DNA of 64,000 nt from Paucibacter sediminis (GCF_030254645.1 NZ_CP116346.1:3327001-3391000); one strand, 5' to 3'. Positions 50,215-59,326 are shown, numbered from the stretch's first letter. The notes: generated from the letters alone by a model not told the origin. Made by a program: numbers and translations.

Positions 50215-50847
50215 ATGCCGGTGATCCTCGTGGCCAACCCCAAGGGTGGCGTAGGCAAAAGCACCCTGGCCAGCAATATCGCCGGCTACTACGCCCGTCA
50301 GGGGCATGCGGTGATGCTGGGGGATGTGGATGTGCAGCAGTCGGCGCGCCGCTGGCTGGGCCTGCGGCCACCGCAGCTGCCCGCGATCGCCAGCTGGGAG
50401 CTCGATGCCAAGAACATCGCCAGGCCGCCCAAGGGCGTCAGCCATGTGGTGCTGGACAGCCCGGCCGGCCTGCACGGCAAGAAGCTTGAAAACCTGCTGC
50501 GCCTGGCCGACAAGCTGCTGGTCCCGCTGCAACCCAGCCTGTTTGACATCCAGGCGACATACGACTTCATCCAAAGCCTGCAAGATGCGGGTTCAGCCCT
50601 GCCTCCTCATCAGCGGAAGCCGGCGCTGGCCTTGGTGGGCATGCGTGCCAAGGACGGCACGCTCTCGGTCCAGCAGTTGCAGGAGTTTCTGCAGGGGCTG
50701 CCGGTGCCCGTGCTGGGCCTGTTGCGCGATACCCAGAACTATGTGCAATTGGCGGCCCGGGGCCTGACGCTCTGGGATGTCGCGAGCAGCCGGGTGGAAC
50801 GCGATCTGGCGCAGTGGCAGCCGCTCACGAAATGGTTGGATGCCTGA
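50215..50847 (+). CDS. ParA-family ATPase, chromosomal orphan
   Basis: 210 residues. The deviant Walker A motif ANPKGGVGKST is at residues 7-17, the Walker A' GDVDVQQSARRWLG near 36-49, and the VVLDSPAGLHGKKL strand near 80-95. This is the compact ParA/MipZ-like form without an N-terminal DNA-binding domain, and no parB is adjacent. An AAGGAGCGAGC ribosome binding site precedes the ATG. The stop overlaps the MaoC-like gene start (TGATG). The cargo is unknown; plasmid-type partition is unlikely from the setting. Confidence 0.88.
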   Translation: MPVILVANPKGGVGKSTLASNIAGYYARQGHAVMLGDVDVQQSARRWLGLRPPQLPAIASWELDAKNIARPPKGVSHVVLDSPAGLHGKKLENLLRLADKLLVPLQPSLFDIQATYDFIQSLQDAGSALPPHQRKPALALVGMRAKDGTLSVQQLQEFLQGLPVPVLGLLRDTQNYVQLAARGLTLWDVASSRVERDLAQWQPLTKWLDA

Positions 50848-51299
50848 TGCGTGTGTTCGAGAGTTTTGCCGAGTTGCAGCCCTTGGTCGGCCAGGAACTG
50901 GCGACGAGCGACTGGATCCTGATCGACCAGGCGCGCATCCAGCGCTTTGCCGACGCCACCGACGATCAGCAATGGATCCATACCGACCCGCCGCGCGCCG
51001 CCGCCGGGCCGTTCGGTACGCCCATCGCCCATGGCTTTCTGACCCTGAGCCTGCTGCCGATCTTCTTCGAGACCGGTTTCCGCATCGCACAGACCCGCAT
51101 GGGCCTGAACTACGGGCTCAACAAGGTGCGCTTTCCGGCACCGGTGCCGGTGGGCAGCCGGCTGCGCGGCCGCTTCAAGTTGCTCGCCTTCGAGGCGCTG
51201 GAAGCCGGCGTGCAACTCACCGTGGAGGTGACGGTGGAGCGCGAGGGTCAGGCCAAGCCGGTCTGCGTGGCCGAATCGCTGACGCGCCAGTACGCCTAG
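50847..51299 (+). CDS. MaoC-like (R)-specific enoyl-CoA hydratase/dehydratase
   Basis: 150 residues, single hotdog fold. The hydratase-2 signature is visible: IQRFADATDDQQWIHTDPPRAAAGPFGTPIAHGFLTLSLLP with catalytic Asp and His near residues 35-40 and 60. RMGLNYGLNKVRFPAPVPVGSRLRGRFKL is the typical second motif. It would hydrate enoyl-CoA in fatty-acid or polyhydroxyalkanoate metabolism. ATG 50847 shares a base with the stop of the ParA-like gene. Confidence 0.9.
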   Translation: MRVFESFAELQPLVGQELATSDWILIDQARIQRFADATDDQQWIHTDPPRAAAGPFGTPIAHGFLTLSLLPIFFETGFRIAQTRMGLNYGLNKVRFPAPVPVGSRLRGRFKLLAFEALEAGVQLTVEVTVEREGQAKPVCVAESLTRQYA

Positions 51300-51434
51300 C
51301 AATGCGCCTGGCAATACGCATGGCGAACAAGCATCCCAGCCTGTCCACCCAATAGGGGTGTGCCCAAAGCGCATGCGCCCGCCTATCATTCGGGCCCAAA
51401 TGCAAAGCACATCGCCAGTAGAGGAGGGCCGCCC

Positions 51435-52169
51435 ATGAGAGTGCTGCTCATCGATGACCACCCGCTGATCCTGTCGGCCCTGCAGACCGTGATCGAGGGC
51501 CTGGGCGATGCTGTCGAGGTGGTGGGGGCCGACAGTGCCGCGGCGGCACGCCAGACCCTGCAGTCGCGCCAGGACTTCGACCTGGTGCTGCTGGACCTGC
51601 ATCTGGGCGATGCCAGCGGCTTTGACGTGCTGGACGAATTCCGCGCCGCCTACCCGGCCCTGCCGGTGGTGGTGATCTCGGCCTCCGACCGCGCCAGCGA
51701 TGTGATCCGTGCCATCGACCAGGGCGCGATGGGTTTCATCCCCAAACGCACCAGCACCGAGATGCTGGCCCAGGCGCTCAAGCTGGTGATGTCGGGCGGC
51801 ATCTATGTGCCGCCCATGAGCCTGGGCAACGAGGGGTCGCGCAATCTGGTGCCCGAGGATGCGCCCAACAAGCTGCGCCAGATCCAGGAGCTGGCCAGCG
51901 CCGCCAGCTTCCAGGGCAGCACCGGCCTGGAGGGCCTGTCGCTGACGCCCCGCCAGACCGATGTGCTGGCCCTGCTGCTGCAGGGCAAGCCCAACAAAAT
52001 CATTGCGCGCGAGCTGGGCGTGTCGGTCGAGACCATCAAGGACCATGTGGCCGCGGTGCTCAAGGCCCTGGGCGTGAGCTCACGCACCCAGGCCGTGCTG
52101 GCGGTGAGTCAGATGGTGCAGCGCCAGCCCGACAGCCAGTTCACGACCTTCCGGCACGCCGCGGTCTAG
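51435..52169 (+). CDS. NarL/FixJ-type response regulator (REC-LuxR HTH)
   Basis: 244 residues. REC domain with Asp7/Asp8 in IDDHP, phospho-acceptor Asp54 in LVLLDLHLGDASG and Lys in GFIPKRTS. A linker at about 125-170 leads to a LuxR-type HTH (about 175-235): LTPRQTDVLALLLQGKPNKIIARELGVSVETIKDHVAAVLKALGVSSRTQAV. ATG 51435 has a strong GAGGAGGG upstream; the longer frame has no site. No kinase is adjacent, so it is an orphan in this window. Its TAG stop shares the palindrome CTAG with the convergent scpA stop. Confidence 0.92.
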   Translation: MRVLLIDDHPLILSALQTVIEGLGDAVEVVGADSAAAARQTLQSRQDFDLVLLDLHLGDASGFDVLDEFRAAYPALPVVVISASDRASDVIRAIDQGAMGFIPKRTSTEMLAQALKLVMSGGIYVPPMSLGNEGSRNLVPEDAPNKLRQIQELASAASFQGSTGLEGLSLTPRQTDVLALLLQGKPNKIIARELGVSVETIKDHVAAVLKALGVSSRTQAVLAVSQMVQRQPDSQFTTFRHAAV

Positions 52170-53065
52170 TTGATTTCCGTGGGCGAATAGGCCAGGCGCA
52201 CATAGATGGGCGCAAAGGCCTCGGCCTGGGTGATCTCCAGCAGGCGTTCGCGCGCTAGCTCCAGCATCGCAATGAAGGTCACCACCAGCACCTGCTGGCC
52301 GCGGCTGACATCGAACAATTCCTCGAACTCGACGAAGCGCCGCCCCTGCAGGCGGCGCAACACGATGCTCATGTGCTCGCGCACCGAGAGCTGCTCGCGG
52401 CTGATCTTGTGGTGCTGGACCAGCTTGGCGCGCTTGATCAGCTCGGCCCAGGCGGCACGCAGATCATCGGCCGCCACATCCGGAAAGCGCGGCGTGAGCG
52501 ACTGCTCGACGAACACCTGGGCGCGCAGGAAGTCGCGCCCCAGCACCGGCACCTGGTCTAGCTTGGCGGCGGCGAGCTTGATGCGCTCGTACTCCAGCAG
52601 GCGCCGCACCAGCTCGGCGCGCGGGTCCTCGGGCTCGGCGCCGTCCTCGCTCTTCTTGGGCGGCAGCAGCATGCGAGATTTGATCTCGATCAGCATGGCC
52701 GCCATCAAGAGGTATTCGCTCGCCAGCTCCAGGTTGTGCTTGCGGATCTGGTCCACATAGCTGAGGTACTGGCGCGTCACGTCCGCCAGCGGGATGTCGA
52801 GGATGTTGAAGTTCTGGCGCCTGATCAGGTAGAGCAGCAGGTCCAGCGGGCCCTCGAAGGCCTCCAGAAAGACCTCCAGCGCATCCGGCGGGATGTAGAG
52901 GTCCTGCGGCATGGCGAACAGCGGCTCGCCGTACAGGCGCGCCACGGCCACGCCGTCAATCGTCTCCACCAGCACCGGCTCGGTCACGGCATCGGCCAGC
53001 GCCGGCAGTTCGGCCAATTCCGTCAACGGCGGCGACGGCGGCGTGCCGGCGACAGGATCGCTCAA
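52166..53065 (-). CDS. scpA: Segregation and condensation protein ScpA
   Basis: ScpA is the kleisin subunit of the bacterial SMC condensin complex. The kleisin N-terminal region FEGPLDLLLYLIRRQNFNILDIPLADVTRQYLSYVDQI and the MAAMLIEIKSRMLLPP helix are clear. The C-terminal winged-helix part includes VVTFIAMLELARERLLEITQ. With the TTG at 53065 the protein has 299 residues and starts 17 nt after the DUF3460 gene; an internal ATG would remove about 50 residues before the kleisin core. The start is therefore uncertain. scpB is not visible nearby. Confidence 0.88.
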   Translation of the reverse strand: MSDPVAGTPPSPPLTELAELPALADAVTEPVLVETIDGVAVARLYGEPLFAMPQDLYIPPDALEVFLEAFEGPLDLLLYLIRRQNFNILDIPLADVTRQYLSYVDQIRKHNLELASEYLLMAAMLIEIKSRMLLPPKKSEDGAEPEDPRAELVRRLLEYERIKLAAAKLDQVPVLGRDFLRAQVFVEQSLTPRFPDVAADDLRAAWAELIKRAKLVQHHKISREQLSVREHMSIVLRRLQGRRFVEFEELFDVSRGQQVLVVTFIAMLELARERLLEITQAEAFAPIYVRLAYSPTEIN

Positions 53066-53082
53066 GACCCGACCCCGCTGCG

Positions 53083-53286
53083 TCAGTGCTCTTTGGTCTG
53101 GTAGACGTAGGGCTGCTGCGCCACGCGCGCGGTGCGGAAATCGGCCTGGGCCTGACGGTCCACCTGCTTGTCCCACAGCAGGGCGCGGCCATCGCGCTGC
53201 TCCTGCTCGAGGCTGGGCTTCTTGGCCCGCAACTCGTCGATGAAGTTGGTCACATCGGACTTGTAGGGCTTCCAGAAGAACGGCAT
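53083..53286 (-). CDS. DUF3460 family small protein
   Basis: 67 residues. MPFFWKPYKSDVTNFIDELRAKKPSLEQEQRDGRALLWDK is the family pattern of this short betaproteobacterial protein of unknown role. Highly charged, no membrane segment. It lies between metG and scpA on the same strand with short gaps, a conserved neighbourhood in Burkholderiales as far as I recall. Confidence 0.85.
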   Translation of the reverse strand: MPFFWKPYKSDVTNFIDELRAKKPSLEQEQRDGRALLWDKQVDRQAQADFRTARVAQQPYVYQTKEH

Positions 53287-53340
53287 ATCGGCTTGCTCGC
53301 GGTTGTCTATGGGTTGAATTTTACGGGTCGGCCCGGGCGC

Positions 53341-55386
53341 TCAGCGCACCCGCATGCCGGGCTGGGCGCCCGGGAAGGGCTCCAGCACGAAGATGCCCGG
53401 ATGCGCCTTCTCGTCGGCGTGGCTGGCGGCCAGCACCATGCCCTCGCTGAGCCCGAACTTCATCTTGCGCGGCGCCAGATTGGCCACCATCACGGTGAGC
53501 TTGCCTTCCAGCTGCTCGGGCTGGTAGGCGCTTTTGATGCCGCTGAACACATTGCGGGTGCGACCTTCGCCGACGTCGAGCGTGAGGCGCAGCAGCTTGT
53601 CGGAGCCTTCCACATGCTCGGCCTTGAGGATCTTGGCGATGCGCAGATCCACCTTGCCGAAATCATCGATCTTGATCTCGGGGGCCAGGTCTTCACCGCC
53701 GGGCACGACCTTGGGCGCGGGCGGGGCTTCGAACAGGGCCTCGACCATCTTCAGGTCGACGCGCTGCATCAGGTGCTCGTAGTTGCCGATCTGATGCGCG
53801 CCGAGCGCGCGCGCGGCATCGGCGAACTGCATGGGCTCGACGCGCAGGAAGGCCTCGACCTTGGCCACGAGCGCCGGCAGCACCGGCTTGAGGTAGATGC
53901 TGAGCAGGCGGAAGGCCTCGATGCAGACGCTGCAGACATCGTGCAGCACCGCATCCTTGCCTTCCAGCTTGGCCAGTTCCCAGGGCTTGTTCTGGTCCAC
54001 GTACTCGTTCACGCGGTCGGCCAGCAGCATGATCTCGCGCAGCGCCTTGCCGAACTCGCGCTCCTCGTAGAGCTCGGCAATCGCGCCGGCCTGGGCGCGC
54101 AGGCCGTCCAGCAGGGCACGCCCCTCCACGCCCAGATCGCCGGAGAGATGGCCACCGAAGCGCTTGCTCAGGAAGCCCGCGGCGCGCGAGGCGATGTTGA
54201 TGTACTTGCCGACCAGGTCGCTGTTGACGCGCGCGACGAAGTCTTCGGGGTTGAAGTCGATGTCCTCGACCTTGGAGTTGAGCTTGGCGGCCAGGTAGTA
54301 GCGCAGCCACTCGGCGTTCAGGCCCAGCTTCAGGTATTTGAGCGGGTCCAGGCCGGTGCCGCGGCTCTTGCTCATCTTCTCGCCGTTGTTGACGGTCAGG
54401 AAGCCATGCACATAAACATGGTTGGGCGTCTTGCGGCCGCTGAAGTGCAGCATGGCCGGCCAGAACAGGGTGTGGAAATAGGTGATGTCCTTGCCAATGA
54501 AGTGCACCTGCTCCACGCTTGGGTCGGCCATATAAGCGTCGAAATCCTGACCCAGCTTGCCCAGGTAGTTCTTCAGCGAGGCCAGGTAGCCGATCGGCGC
54601 GTCCAGCCACACATAGAAGTACTTGCCGGGTGCATCCGGAATCTCGATGCCGAAATAGGGTGCGTCGCGGCTGATGTCCCAGTCGCCCAGGCCGCCCTTG
54701 CCCTCATCATCCTTTGTGAACCATTCCTTGATCTTGTTGAGCACCTCGGTCTGCAGGCGCCCGGGGGTCTGGGTCCACTGCTCGAGAAAGCTCACGCAGC
54801 GCGGGTCGCTGAGCTTGAAGAAATAGTGCTCGGAGCTCTTCATTACCGGCGTCGCGCCGGTCAGCACCGAGAAGGGGTTCTTCAGCTCGGTCGGGGTGTA
54901 GACGGCGCCGCAGACCTCGCAGGAGTCGCCGTACTGGTCCTTGGCGCCGCACTTGGGGCATTCGCCCTTGATGAAGCGATCGGGCAGGAACATCGCCTTC
55001 TCGGGGTCGAAGAACTGCTCGATGGTCTTCACCTCGATCAGCTCGTTGCGACGCAGGGCCAAATAGACTTCCCTGGACAGCTCGTGGTTCTCGGCGCCGT
55101 CGGTCGAGTGCCAGTTGTCGAAGCTGATGTGGAAGCCGTCCAGATAGGTCTTGCGGCCCGCGGCGATGTCTGCCACGAACTGCTGCGGCGTCTTGCCGGC
55201 CTTCTCGGCCGCAATCATGATGGGCGCGCCATGCGCATCGTCGGCGCACACAAAGTGCACCTGCTGACCCTGCATGCGCTGATAGCGCACCCAGATGTCA
55301 GCCTGCGTGTACTCCATGATGTGGCCAATATGGAAATTGGCGTTGGCATAGGGCAGGGCAGTGGTGACGAAGAGCTTGCGGGTCAT
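53341..55386 (-). CDS. metG: Methionine-tRNA ligase
   Basis: MetRS charges initiator and elongator tRNA-Met. 681 residues from ATG 55386, which gives the family start [26 protein letters not shown] with the HIGH-type signature (FHIGH). The zinc knuckle [18 protein letters not shown] is near residue 145-165, KMSKSRGT near 340, and a C-terminal Trbp111-like tRNA-binding domain (about 580-681) has [27 protein letters not shown]. An in-frame ATG at 55410 would add eight residues. No clear ribosome binding site is seen for either. Confidence 0.97.
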   Translation of the reverse strand: MTRKLFVTTALPYANANFHIGHIMEYTQADIWVRYQRMQGQQVHFVCADDAHGAPIMIAAEKAGKTPQQFVADIAAGRKTYLDGFHISFDNWHSTDGAENHELSREVYLALRRNELIEVKTIEQFFDPEKAMFLPDRFIKGECPKCGAKDQYGDSCEVCGAVYTPTELKNPFSVLTGATPVMKSSEHYFFKLSDPRCVSFLEQWTQTPGRLQTEVLNKIKEWFTKDDEGKGGLGDWDISRDAPYFGIEIPDAPGKYFYVWLDAPIGYLASLKNYLGKLGQDFDAYMADPSVEQVHFIGKDITYFHTLFWPAMLHFSGRKTPNHVYVHGFLTVNNGEKMSKSRGTGLDPLKYLKLGLNAEWLRYYLAAKLNSKVEDIDFNPEDFVARVNSDLVGKYINIASRAAGFLSKRFGGHLSGDLGVEGRALLDGLRAQAGAIAELYEEREFGKALREIMLLADRVNEYVDQNKPWELAKLEGKDAVLHDVCSVCIEAFRLLSIYLKPVLPALVAKVEAFLRVEPMQFADAARALGAHQIGNYEHLMQRVDLKMVEALFEAPPAPKVVPGGEDLAPEIKIDDFGKVDLRIAKILKAEHVEGSDKLLRLTLDVGEGRTRNVFSGIKSAYQPEQLEGKLTVMVANLAPRKMKFGLSEGMVLAASHADEKAHPGIFVLEPFPGAQPGMRVR

Positions 55387-55488
55387 GACTTTGCGGATGG
55401 AGCGAAGCATGGCAGAACACCATGCGGAGGCGGGATTTTAGTCGCACGCGGTCGGCCGCGCGGCTGCCCTGCGTGCGCGTGCCGGTCC

Positions 55489-55671
55489 TCAGCTCTCGCT
55501 GGGGTTGGCGGGGGCCGGGTCGGCGGGCGCGTCGGGCTCGCCGTCTTGTGCCGGTGCATCCGCACCGCCCTCGTCCTTGCCCTGCAATTTGCGCTGGCGC
55601 TTCTCTTCGGCCTTGCGCTTCTTGGCCAACTCGCGTTGGCGTTTCTCATAGCTGTAATTCGGTGTTGCCAA
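55489..55671 (-). CDS. Small basic/acidic conserved hypothetical protein
   Basis: 60 residues. The N-terminal half is strongly basic (YEKRQRELAKKRKAEEKRQRKLQGK, a charged helix) and the C-terminal half is Ala/Pro/Asp-rich. The start is TTG, supported by an AGGAG 11 nt upstream and by the MATPNYSYEKRQRELAKK-type start I associate with a conserved betaproteobacterial small protein. The function is unknown; a nucleic-acid-binding role is possible from charge alone. It lies about 80 nt upstream of metG on the same strand. Confidence 0.7.
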   Translation of the reverse strand: MATPNYSYEKRQRELAKKRKAEEKRQRKLQGKDEGGADAPAQDGEPDAPADPAPANPSES

Positions 55672-55804
55672 GGCGCTCGCTCCTGCGTCTGCCGGCCCAA
55701 GCGCCGGGGGTTACCAATGTACCTGCTTGCCACCGCAGGGCCGCAGGATTGTGAAGTTTCTTCGCTAAGTGATTGTGGTGGCTCAGTTTGCCCATTCATG
55801 CAAT

Positions 55805-55858
55805 CTGTGGATAAGTTTGTGAGCAAAATGTTGTCCGGCGCGCTAAGTGCTTGATTCT
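55805..55858 (+). repeat. R element 1 (DnaA box plus CGCTAAG half)
   Basis: TGTGGATAA (55806-55814) is the exact reverse complement of the DnaA box TTATCCACA. It continues GTTTGTG and, 35 nt from the start of the box, CGCTAAGTGCTTGATT. This two-part layout recurs in R elements 2 to 4. Confidence 0.75.
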
Positions 55859-56210
55859 GCGTGCCGCAAGCCGTCCGGGCCGGCTCGATGGAGGCGAAAT
55901 TTAGCTTTCAAAATCAAAGGCTTAGGCCCGCTGTCTTGAAGCGGCGCGCGGCTTGTGCCGGCTCGCAGAGGCCTGTCATCGCAGCCTCACATATGGGGAT
56001 AAGTCAAGCCCAAGAAGCGGCCTCGGTGGGCGTCGGCTGTTTCATTTCGACCCAGGCCGAAACATGCGCACGCAATATGGCCCGGCCGCACCGACGCAAC
56101 GCTGTCCAGCGCGCCGACGGCCTGCCCGGATGACAGTTCAGTTACGCTCACAAGCTCATATTGGACTCAAGGAAGCTCGCTAAGCCATTGATTCTTATGT
56201 GTTCCAAAAT

Positions 56211-56277
56211 CTATCCACCAGGTCTGTGGATAACTTTGTGGAGAAGCTGCGCAGGCCCGCGCTAAACCCTTGATTCA
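56211..56277 (+). repeat. R element 2 with inverted DnaA-box pair
   Basis: TGTGGATAA (56225-56233), again a perfect DnaA box in reverse, is preceded by TATCCAC (56212-56218), making an inverted pair with 7-bp arms. CGCTAAACCCTTGATT begins 35 nt from the start of the box. Confidence 0.75.
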
Positions 56278-56488
56278 TCGCCGCTGGGCTTGGCTTGCCA
56301 CAAAAACATGCAGCGAGCCGATTTCTATACGAATCAATGACTTAGCGACGGGGTCGGGTTCCTCAGGGGAAACCTGTAGCTGCGCCGCAGCAAGGCGAAA
56401 TGCATCAAGCCGCCTAACACCGATTGGGGATAAGTCAAGCGCCCGGCACCCTGAGGCCGGCCCGCGCGGTGCGCCGAAATGGGCCAAC

Positions 56489-56552
56489 TGTCCACCGTGG
56501 ATGTGGACAAGTCTGTGCGTGACATGCAGACAGCCGGGCTAAGTGCTTGATC
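56489..56552 (+). repeat. R element 3 with inverted box pair, nearest to minC
   Basis: TGTGGACAA (56502-56510; reverse of TTGTCCACA, a permitted DnaA-box variant) forms an inverted pair with TGTCCAC (56489-56495). GGCTAAGTGCTTGAT begins 36 nt from the start of the box. It ends about 125 nt before the minC start codon. Confidence 0.7.
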
Positions 56553-56678
56553 GGCAAGGGTGGGGCTTGTATTGCCCGCAAAAGTGGCAAGCGCCGGCGC
56601 GGCTTGGGGCCAACGCCTAGGGAGGCGCGTGCGGCGCCCGCTAAAATCCGCCACTTTGCAAAGAGCGACAACGCATTC

Positions 56679-57527
56679 ATGGGCCAAGCAGCCAGGCAAG
56701 AACCACGCAACCGCAGCACCGAGATCTTCGAGCTCAAGAGCGCCACGCTGACCGCCTTGTCGCTGGTCTTGCGCAGCAGCGATCTGCAGGCCCTGGCCGA
56801 GGCCTTGCAGGCCCGGCTCGGCGACACGCCCGAGGTGTTCAACCAGGACCCGCTGCTGATCGACCTGTCGCAGCTGCCGGCGGCCGCGCCGGCCGCACAG
56901 GTGGGCGACGACGGTCAGCTGAGCCTGGTGAGCGAGGCGGGCGCGGCTGCGCTCGACTTCGCTGCCTTGGTCGCGCTGCTCGAGCGCTATCGCCTGCAGC
57001 CGGTGGCGGTGAGCGGGGCCAGCCCCGAGCAACTGGCGGCGGCGCAGGCCTGTGGCCTGGCGGAAGCGGATGCCACGCCGGCGCTGCGCAACGAAGCGGC
57101 GGCAGCCGAGCCGGTGCGCGAGGTCATCAAGGAAGTCATCAAGGAAGTGGTGGTCGAGCAGGTGCGCGAAGTGCATGTGCCGGGCGAGGCCGCCAAGACC
57201 GTCATCATCGACAAGCCCCTGCGTTCGGGCCAGCAGGTCTATGCCAAGGGCGCCGATCTGATCGTGATGGCGCTGGTGAACCATGGCGCCGAGGTGATCG
57301 CCGACGGCAATATCCATGTCTACGCGCCCTTGCGTGGCAAGGCCATCGCCGGCGCGCGCGGCAATACCGAGGCGCGCATCTTTGCCGCCAGCCTGGAGGC
57401 CGAGCTGATTGCGATCGCCGGCATTTACCGGACGACCGAAAACCCCTTGCCCGAGCATGTGCTGGGCAAGCCCGCCCAGGTACGCCTGGACGGCGAGAAG
57501 CTGGTGATGGAAGCACTCAAACTCTGA
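56679..57527 (+). CDS. minC: Septum site-determining protein MinC
   Basis: MinC inhibits FtsZ polymerisation away from midcell. 282 residues from ATG 56679; the open frame extends upstream into the repeat array but that part is not family-like. The N-terminal domain has IFELKSATLTALSLVLRS, and a central linker (about 125-165) carries a repeated VREVIKEVIKEVVVEQVREV charged helix. The C-terminal beta-helix domain has KPLRSGQQVYAKGADLIVMALVNHGAEVIADGNIHVYAPLRGKAIAGARG. A TAAAAT 32 nt before the ATG may be its -10 box. It heads minC-minD-minE. Confidence 0.95.
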   Translation: MGQAARQEPRNRSTEIFELKSATLTALSLVLRSSDLQALAEALQARLGDTPEVFNQDPLLIDLSQLPAAAPAAQVGDDGQLSLVSEAGAAALDFAALVALLERYRLQPVAVSGASPEQLAAAQACGLAEADATPALRNEAAAAEPVREVIKEVIKEVVVEQVREVHVPGEAAKTVIIDKPLRSGQQVYAKGADLIVMALVNHGAEVIADGNIHVYAPLRGKAIAGARGNTEARIFAASLEAELIAIAGIYRTTENPLPEHVLGKPAQVRLDGEKLVMEALKL

Positions 57528-57573
57528 GTTGGTCGCTCCGACCAAGCTCTATTGGAAAAAAGGAAAGTATTCG

Positions 57574-58389
57574 ATGACCAAGATCGTCGTGGTGACCTCG
57601 GGCAAGGGCGGGGTCGGCAAGACCACCACCAGCGCGAGCTTTGCAACCGGCCTGGCCCTGCGCGGCTACAAGACCGTGGTGATCGACTTCGACGTCGGCC
57701 TGCGCAACCTCGACCTCATCATGGGCTGCGAGCGCCGTGTGGTCTATGACCTGATCAACGTCATCAACGACGAGATCAAGTTGACCCAGGCCCTCATCAA
57801 GGACAAGCAGGTCGAGAAGCTCTACATCCTGGCCGCCTCGCAGACGCGCGACAAGGATGCCCTCAACCAGGCCGGCGTGGAACGCGTGCTGGACGAGCTG
57901 AAGGCGATGGAGTTCGACTACATCGTGTGCGACTCGCCGGCCGGCATCGAGACCGGTGCGCTGATGGCCATGCACTATGCCGACGAGGCCCTGGTGGTGA
58001 CCAATCCCGAGGTCTCCTCGGTGCGCGACTCCGACCGCATCCTGGGCATGCTCAACAGCAAGACCAAGCGCGCCATCGAGGGCAAGGAGCCCGTCAAGGA
58101 GCATCTGCTGATCACGCGCTACAACCCCAACCGGGTCGAGGGCGGGCAGATGCTGTCGCTGGAAGACATCCACGAGATCCTGCGCACCCAGTTGATCGGC
58201 GTGATCCCCGAGTCCGAGAGCGTGCTGCAGGCCTCCAACCAGGGCTTGCCGGCCATCCACATGAAGGGCACCGACGTGGCCGAGGCCTATGCCGACGTGG
58301 TGGCGCGCTTCCTCGGCGAGGACAAGCCGATGCGCTTCATCGAGGCGGTCAAGCCCGGCTTCTTCAAGCGCCTGTTCGGCGGCAAGTGA
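57574..58389 (+). CDS. minD: Septum site-determining ATPase MinD
   Basis: MinD is a membrane-cycling ATPase that recruits MinC and oscillates with MinE. 271 residues from ATG 57574 (AAGGAAAG upstream). Deviant Walker [12 protein letters not shown] at 9-19, [14 protein letters not shown] at 38-51, [12 protein letters not shown] near 120, and a C-terminal amphipathic membrane-targeting helix ([10 protein letters not shown]) are all visible. It contrasts with the P-loop-less FlhG homologue in this window. Confidence 0.98.
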   Translation: MTKIVVVTSGKGGVGKTTTSASFATGLALRGYKTVVIDFDVGLRNLDLIMGCERRVVYDLINVINDEIKLTQALIKDKQVEKLYILAASQTRDKDALNQAGVERVLDELKAMEFDYIVCDSPAGIETGALMAMHYADEALVVTNPEVSSVRDSDRILGMLNSKTKRAIEGKEPVKEHLLITRYNPNRVEGGQMLSLEDIHEILRTQLIGVIPESESVLQASNQGLPAIHMKGTDVAEAYADVVARFLGEDKPMRFIEAVKPGFFKRLFGGK

Positions 58390-58403
58390 GGAAGGGACAC
58401 AGC

Positions 58404-58667
58404 ATGGGATTCCTGTCCTTTTTCCTCGGCGAGAAGAAAAGCACGGCCAGCGTGGCCAAGGAGCGCCTGCAGCTGATCCTCGCGCACGAGCGCGGCGGTC
58501 GCGGCGCCAGCCCCGACTATCTGCCCCAGCTGCAGCGCGAGCTGGTGGCGGTGATCTCCAAGTACGTCTCCATCAACCCGGACGACATCAAGGTGCACAT
58601 GGAGCGCCAGGATGACCTCGAGGTGCTGGAGGTGAAGATCGAGCTGCCGGAGCCGGCACGGCGCTGA
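58404..58667 (+). CDS. minE: Cell division topological specificity factor MinE
   Basis: MinE stimulates MinD ATPase and drives pole-to-pole oscillation. 87 residues. N-terminal membrane-binding MGFLSFFLG, the MinD-interacting stretch [18 protein letters not shown] and the topological domain [43 protein letters not shown] are all present. A GAAGGGA precedes the ATG. It lies 14 nt after minD. Confidence 0.98.
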   Translation: MGFLSFFLGEKKSTASVAKERLQLILAHERGGRGASPDYLPQLQRELVAVISKYVSINPDDIKVHMERQDDLEVLEVKIELPEPARR

Positions 58668-58692
58668 GGCTTGGCGATTCAAGAGCGGGAAA

Positions 58693-58716
58693 GGGCCAGG
58701 CAAGACCTGGCCCTTT
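58693..58716. terminator. Intrinsic terminator between minE and the convergent acyltransferase gene
   Basis: GGGCCAGG pairs with CCTGGCCC around CAAGA, followed by TTT on the plus strand and by TTTCCC on the minus strand. It lies in the 65-nt gap between the two stop codons and can serve both. Confidence 0.75.
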
Positions 58717-58732
58717 GCACGTCTGGCCAGCC

Positions 58733-59326
58733 TCAATGCTTGGCGTCGAACTGCTGCTCGTTCTTGCCCTTGAAGGGGGCGTAGAACTGCTTGATCTTGG
58801 CCATGTCGGCCTCCACGTCGCCGCTGGGCGTGAACACCGGCCCCAGGCCGCTGAGCTTGCGCGGGTAGTCCATATAGGCCATCACGATGGGCACCTCGGC
58901 GGTCACGGCAATCCAGTAGAAGCCGGTCTTCCAGTAGCGCGTCTTGCTGCGCGTGCCCTCGGGCGGCACCACCAGCTGCAGCGGGCCGTCGGCCGCGCGC
59001 AGCGCCTGCGCCGAGGCCGCCACCAGATTGCTGGACTGCTCGCGGTTCACCGCGATGCCGCCCAGCCAGCGCATCAGGCCGCCAAAGGGGAAGCGGAAGA
59101 TCTGCTGCTTGCCCATCCAGTAGATGTTCAGGCGCAGCGCAAAGGCCACCATCAGCGTGTAGGGCAGGTCCCAGTTGCTGGTGTGCGGGGCGGCGATGAG
59201 CACGCACCGCGCATGCGCCGCGGGCAGGCTGCCCTCGAGCTTCCAGCCGGCGAGCTTCAGAAAGGCGATGGAGGCTGCGCGCAGCAGGGTGTTGACCACG
59301 GGCGTGGTGAAGATGGTGCGATGCAT
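58733..59326 (-). CDS. PlsC-type lysophospholipid/1-acylglycerol-phosphate acyltransferase
   Basis: 197 residues. The catalytic HX4D motif APHTSNWD is near residues 47-54 and the substrate-binding EGTRSK near 122-127. Short form of the glycerolipid acyltransferase family, with one hydrophobic N-terminal segment. The exact acceptor (lysophosphatidate or another lysolipid) cannot be told from sequence. It converges on minE. Confidence 0.88.
   Translation of the reverse strand: MHRTIFTTPVVNTLLRAASIAFLKLAGWKLEGSLPAAHARCVLIAAPHTSNWDLPYTLMVAFALRLNIYWMGKQQIFRFPFGGLMRWLGGIAVNREQSSNLVAASAQALRAADGPLQLVVPPEGTRSKTRYWKTGFYWIAVTAEVPIVMAYMDYPRKLSGLGPVFTPSGDVEADMAKIKQFYAPFKGKNEQQFDAKH

Larger units (their letters stand above)
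55763..56552. repeat. Ordered array of DnaA-box-like repeats between metG region and minC
   Basis: A gene-free block of about 1 kb (55672-56678) holds two units with the same order of motifs, offset by 415-431 nt, and the start of a third. Each unit has H (CGCTAAGYCATTGATTC-like; 55763 and 56178), R (a DnaA-box-like 9-mer plus a second half; 55806 and 56225), H inverted (55911-55927 and 56331-56347) and S (GGGGATAAGTCAAGC; 55995-56009 and 56426-56440). A third R lies at 56501. H at 56178-56194 and inverted H at 56331-56347 differ at one of 17 bases. Sequence between motifs is not conserved. I see no convincing open reading frame. Confidence 0.8.

Noticed and set aside
55802-56552. CRISPR array or transposon ends as explanation of the repeats before minC
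   Set aside because: Repeats are few, differ in type and orientation and lie 50-200 nt apart without uniform spacers; no transposase, terminal inverted repeats or cas genes are present.
56547-56678. Upstream extension of minC into the repeat array
   Set aside because: The 44 codons have no MinC-like residues and cover a region with a promoter-like TAAAAT; ATG 56679 fits the family start.
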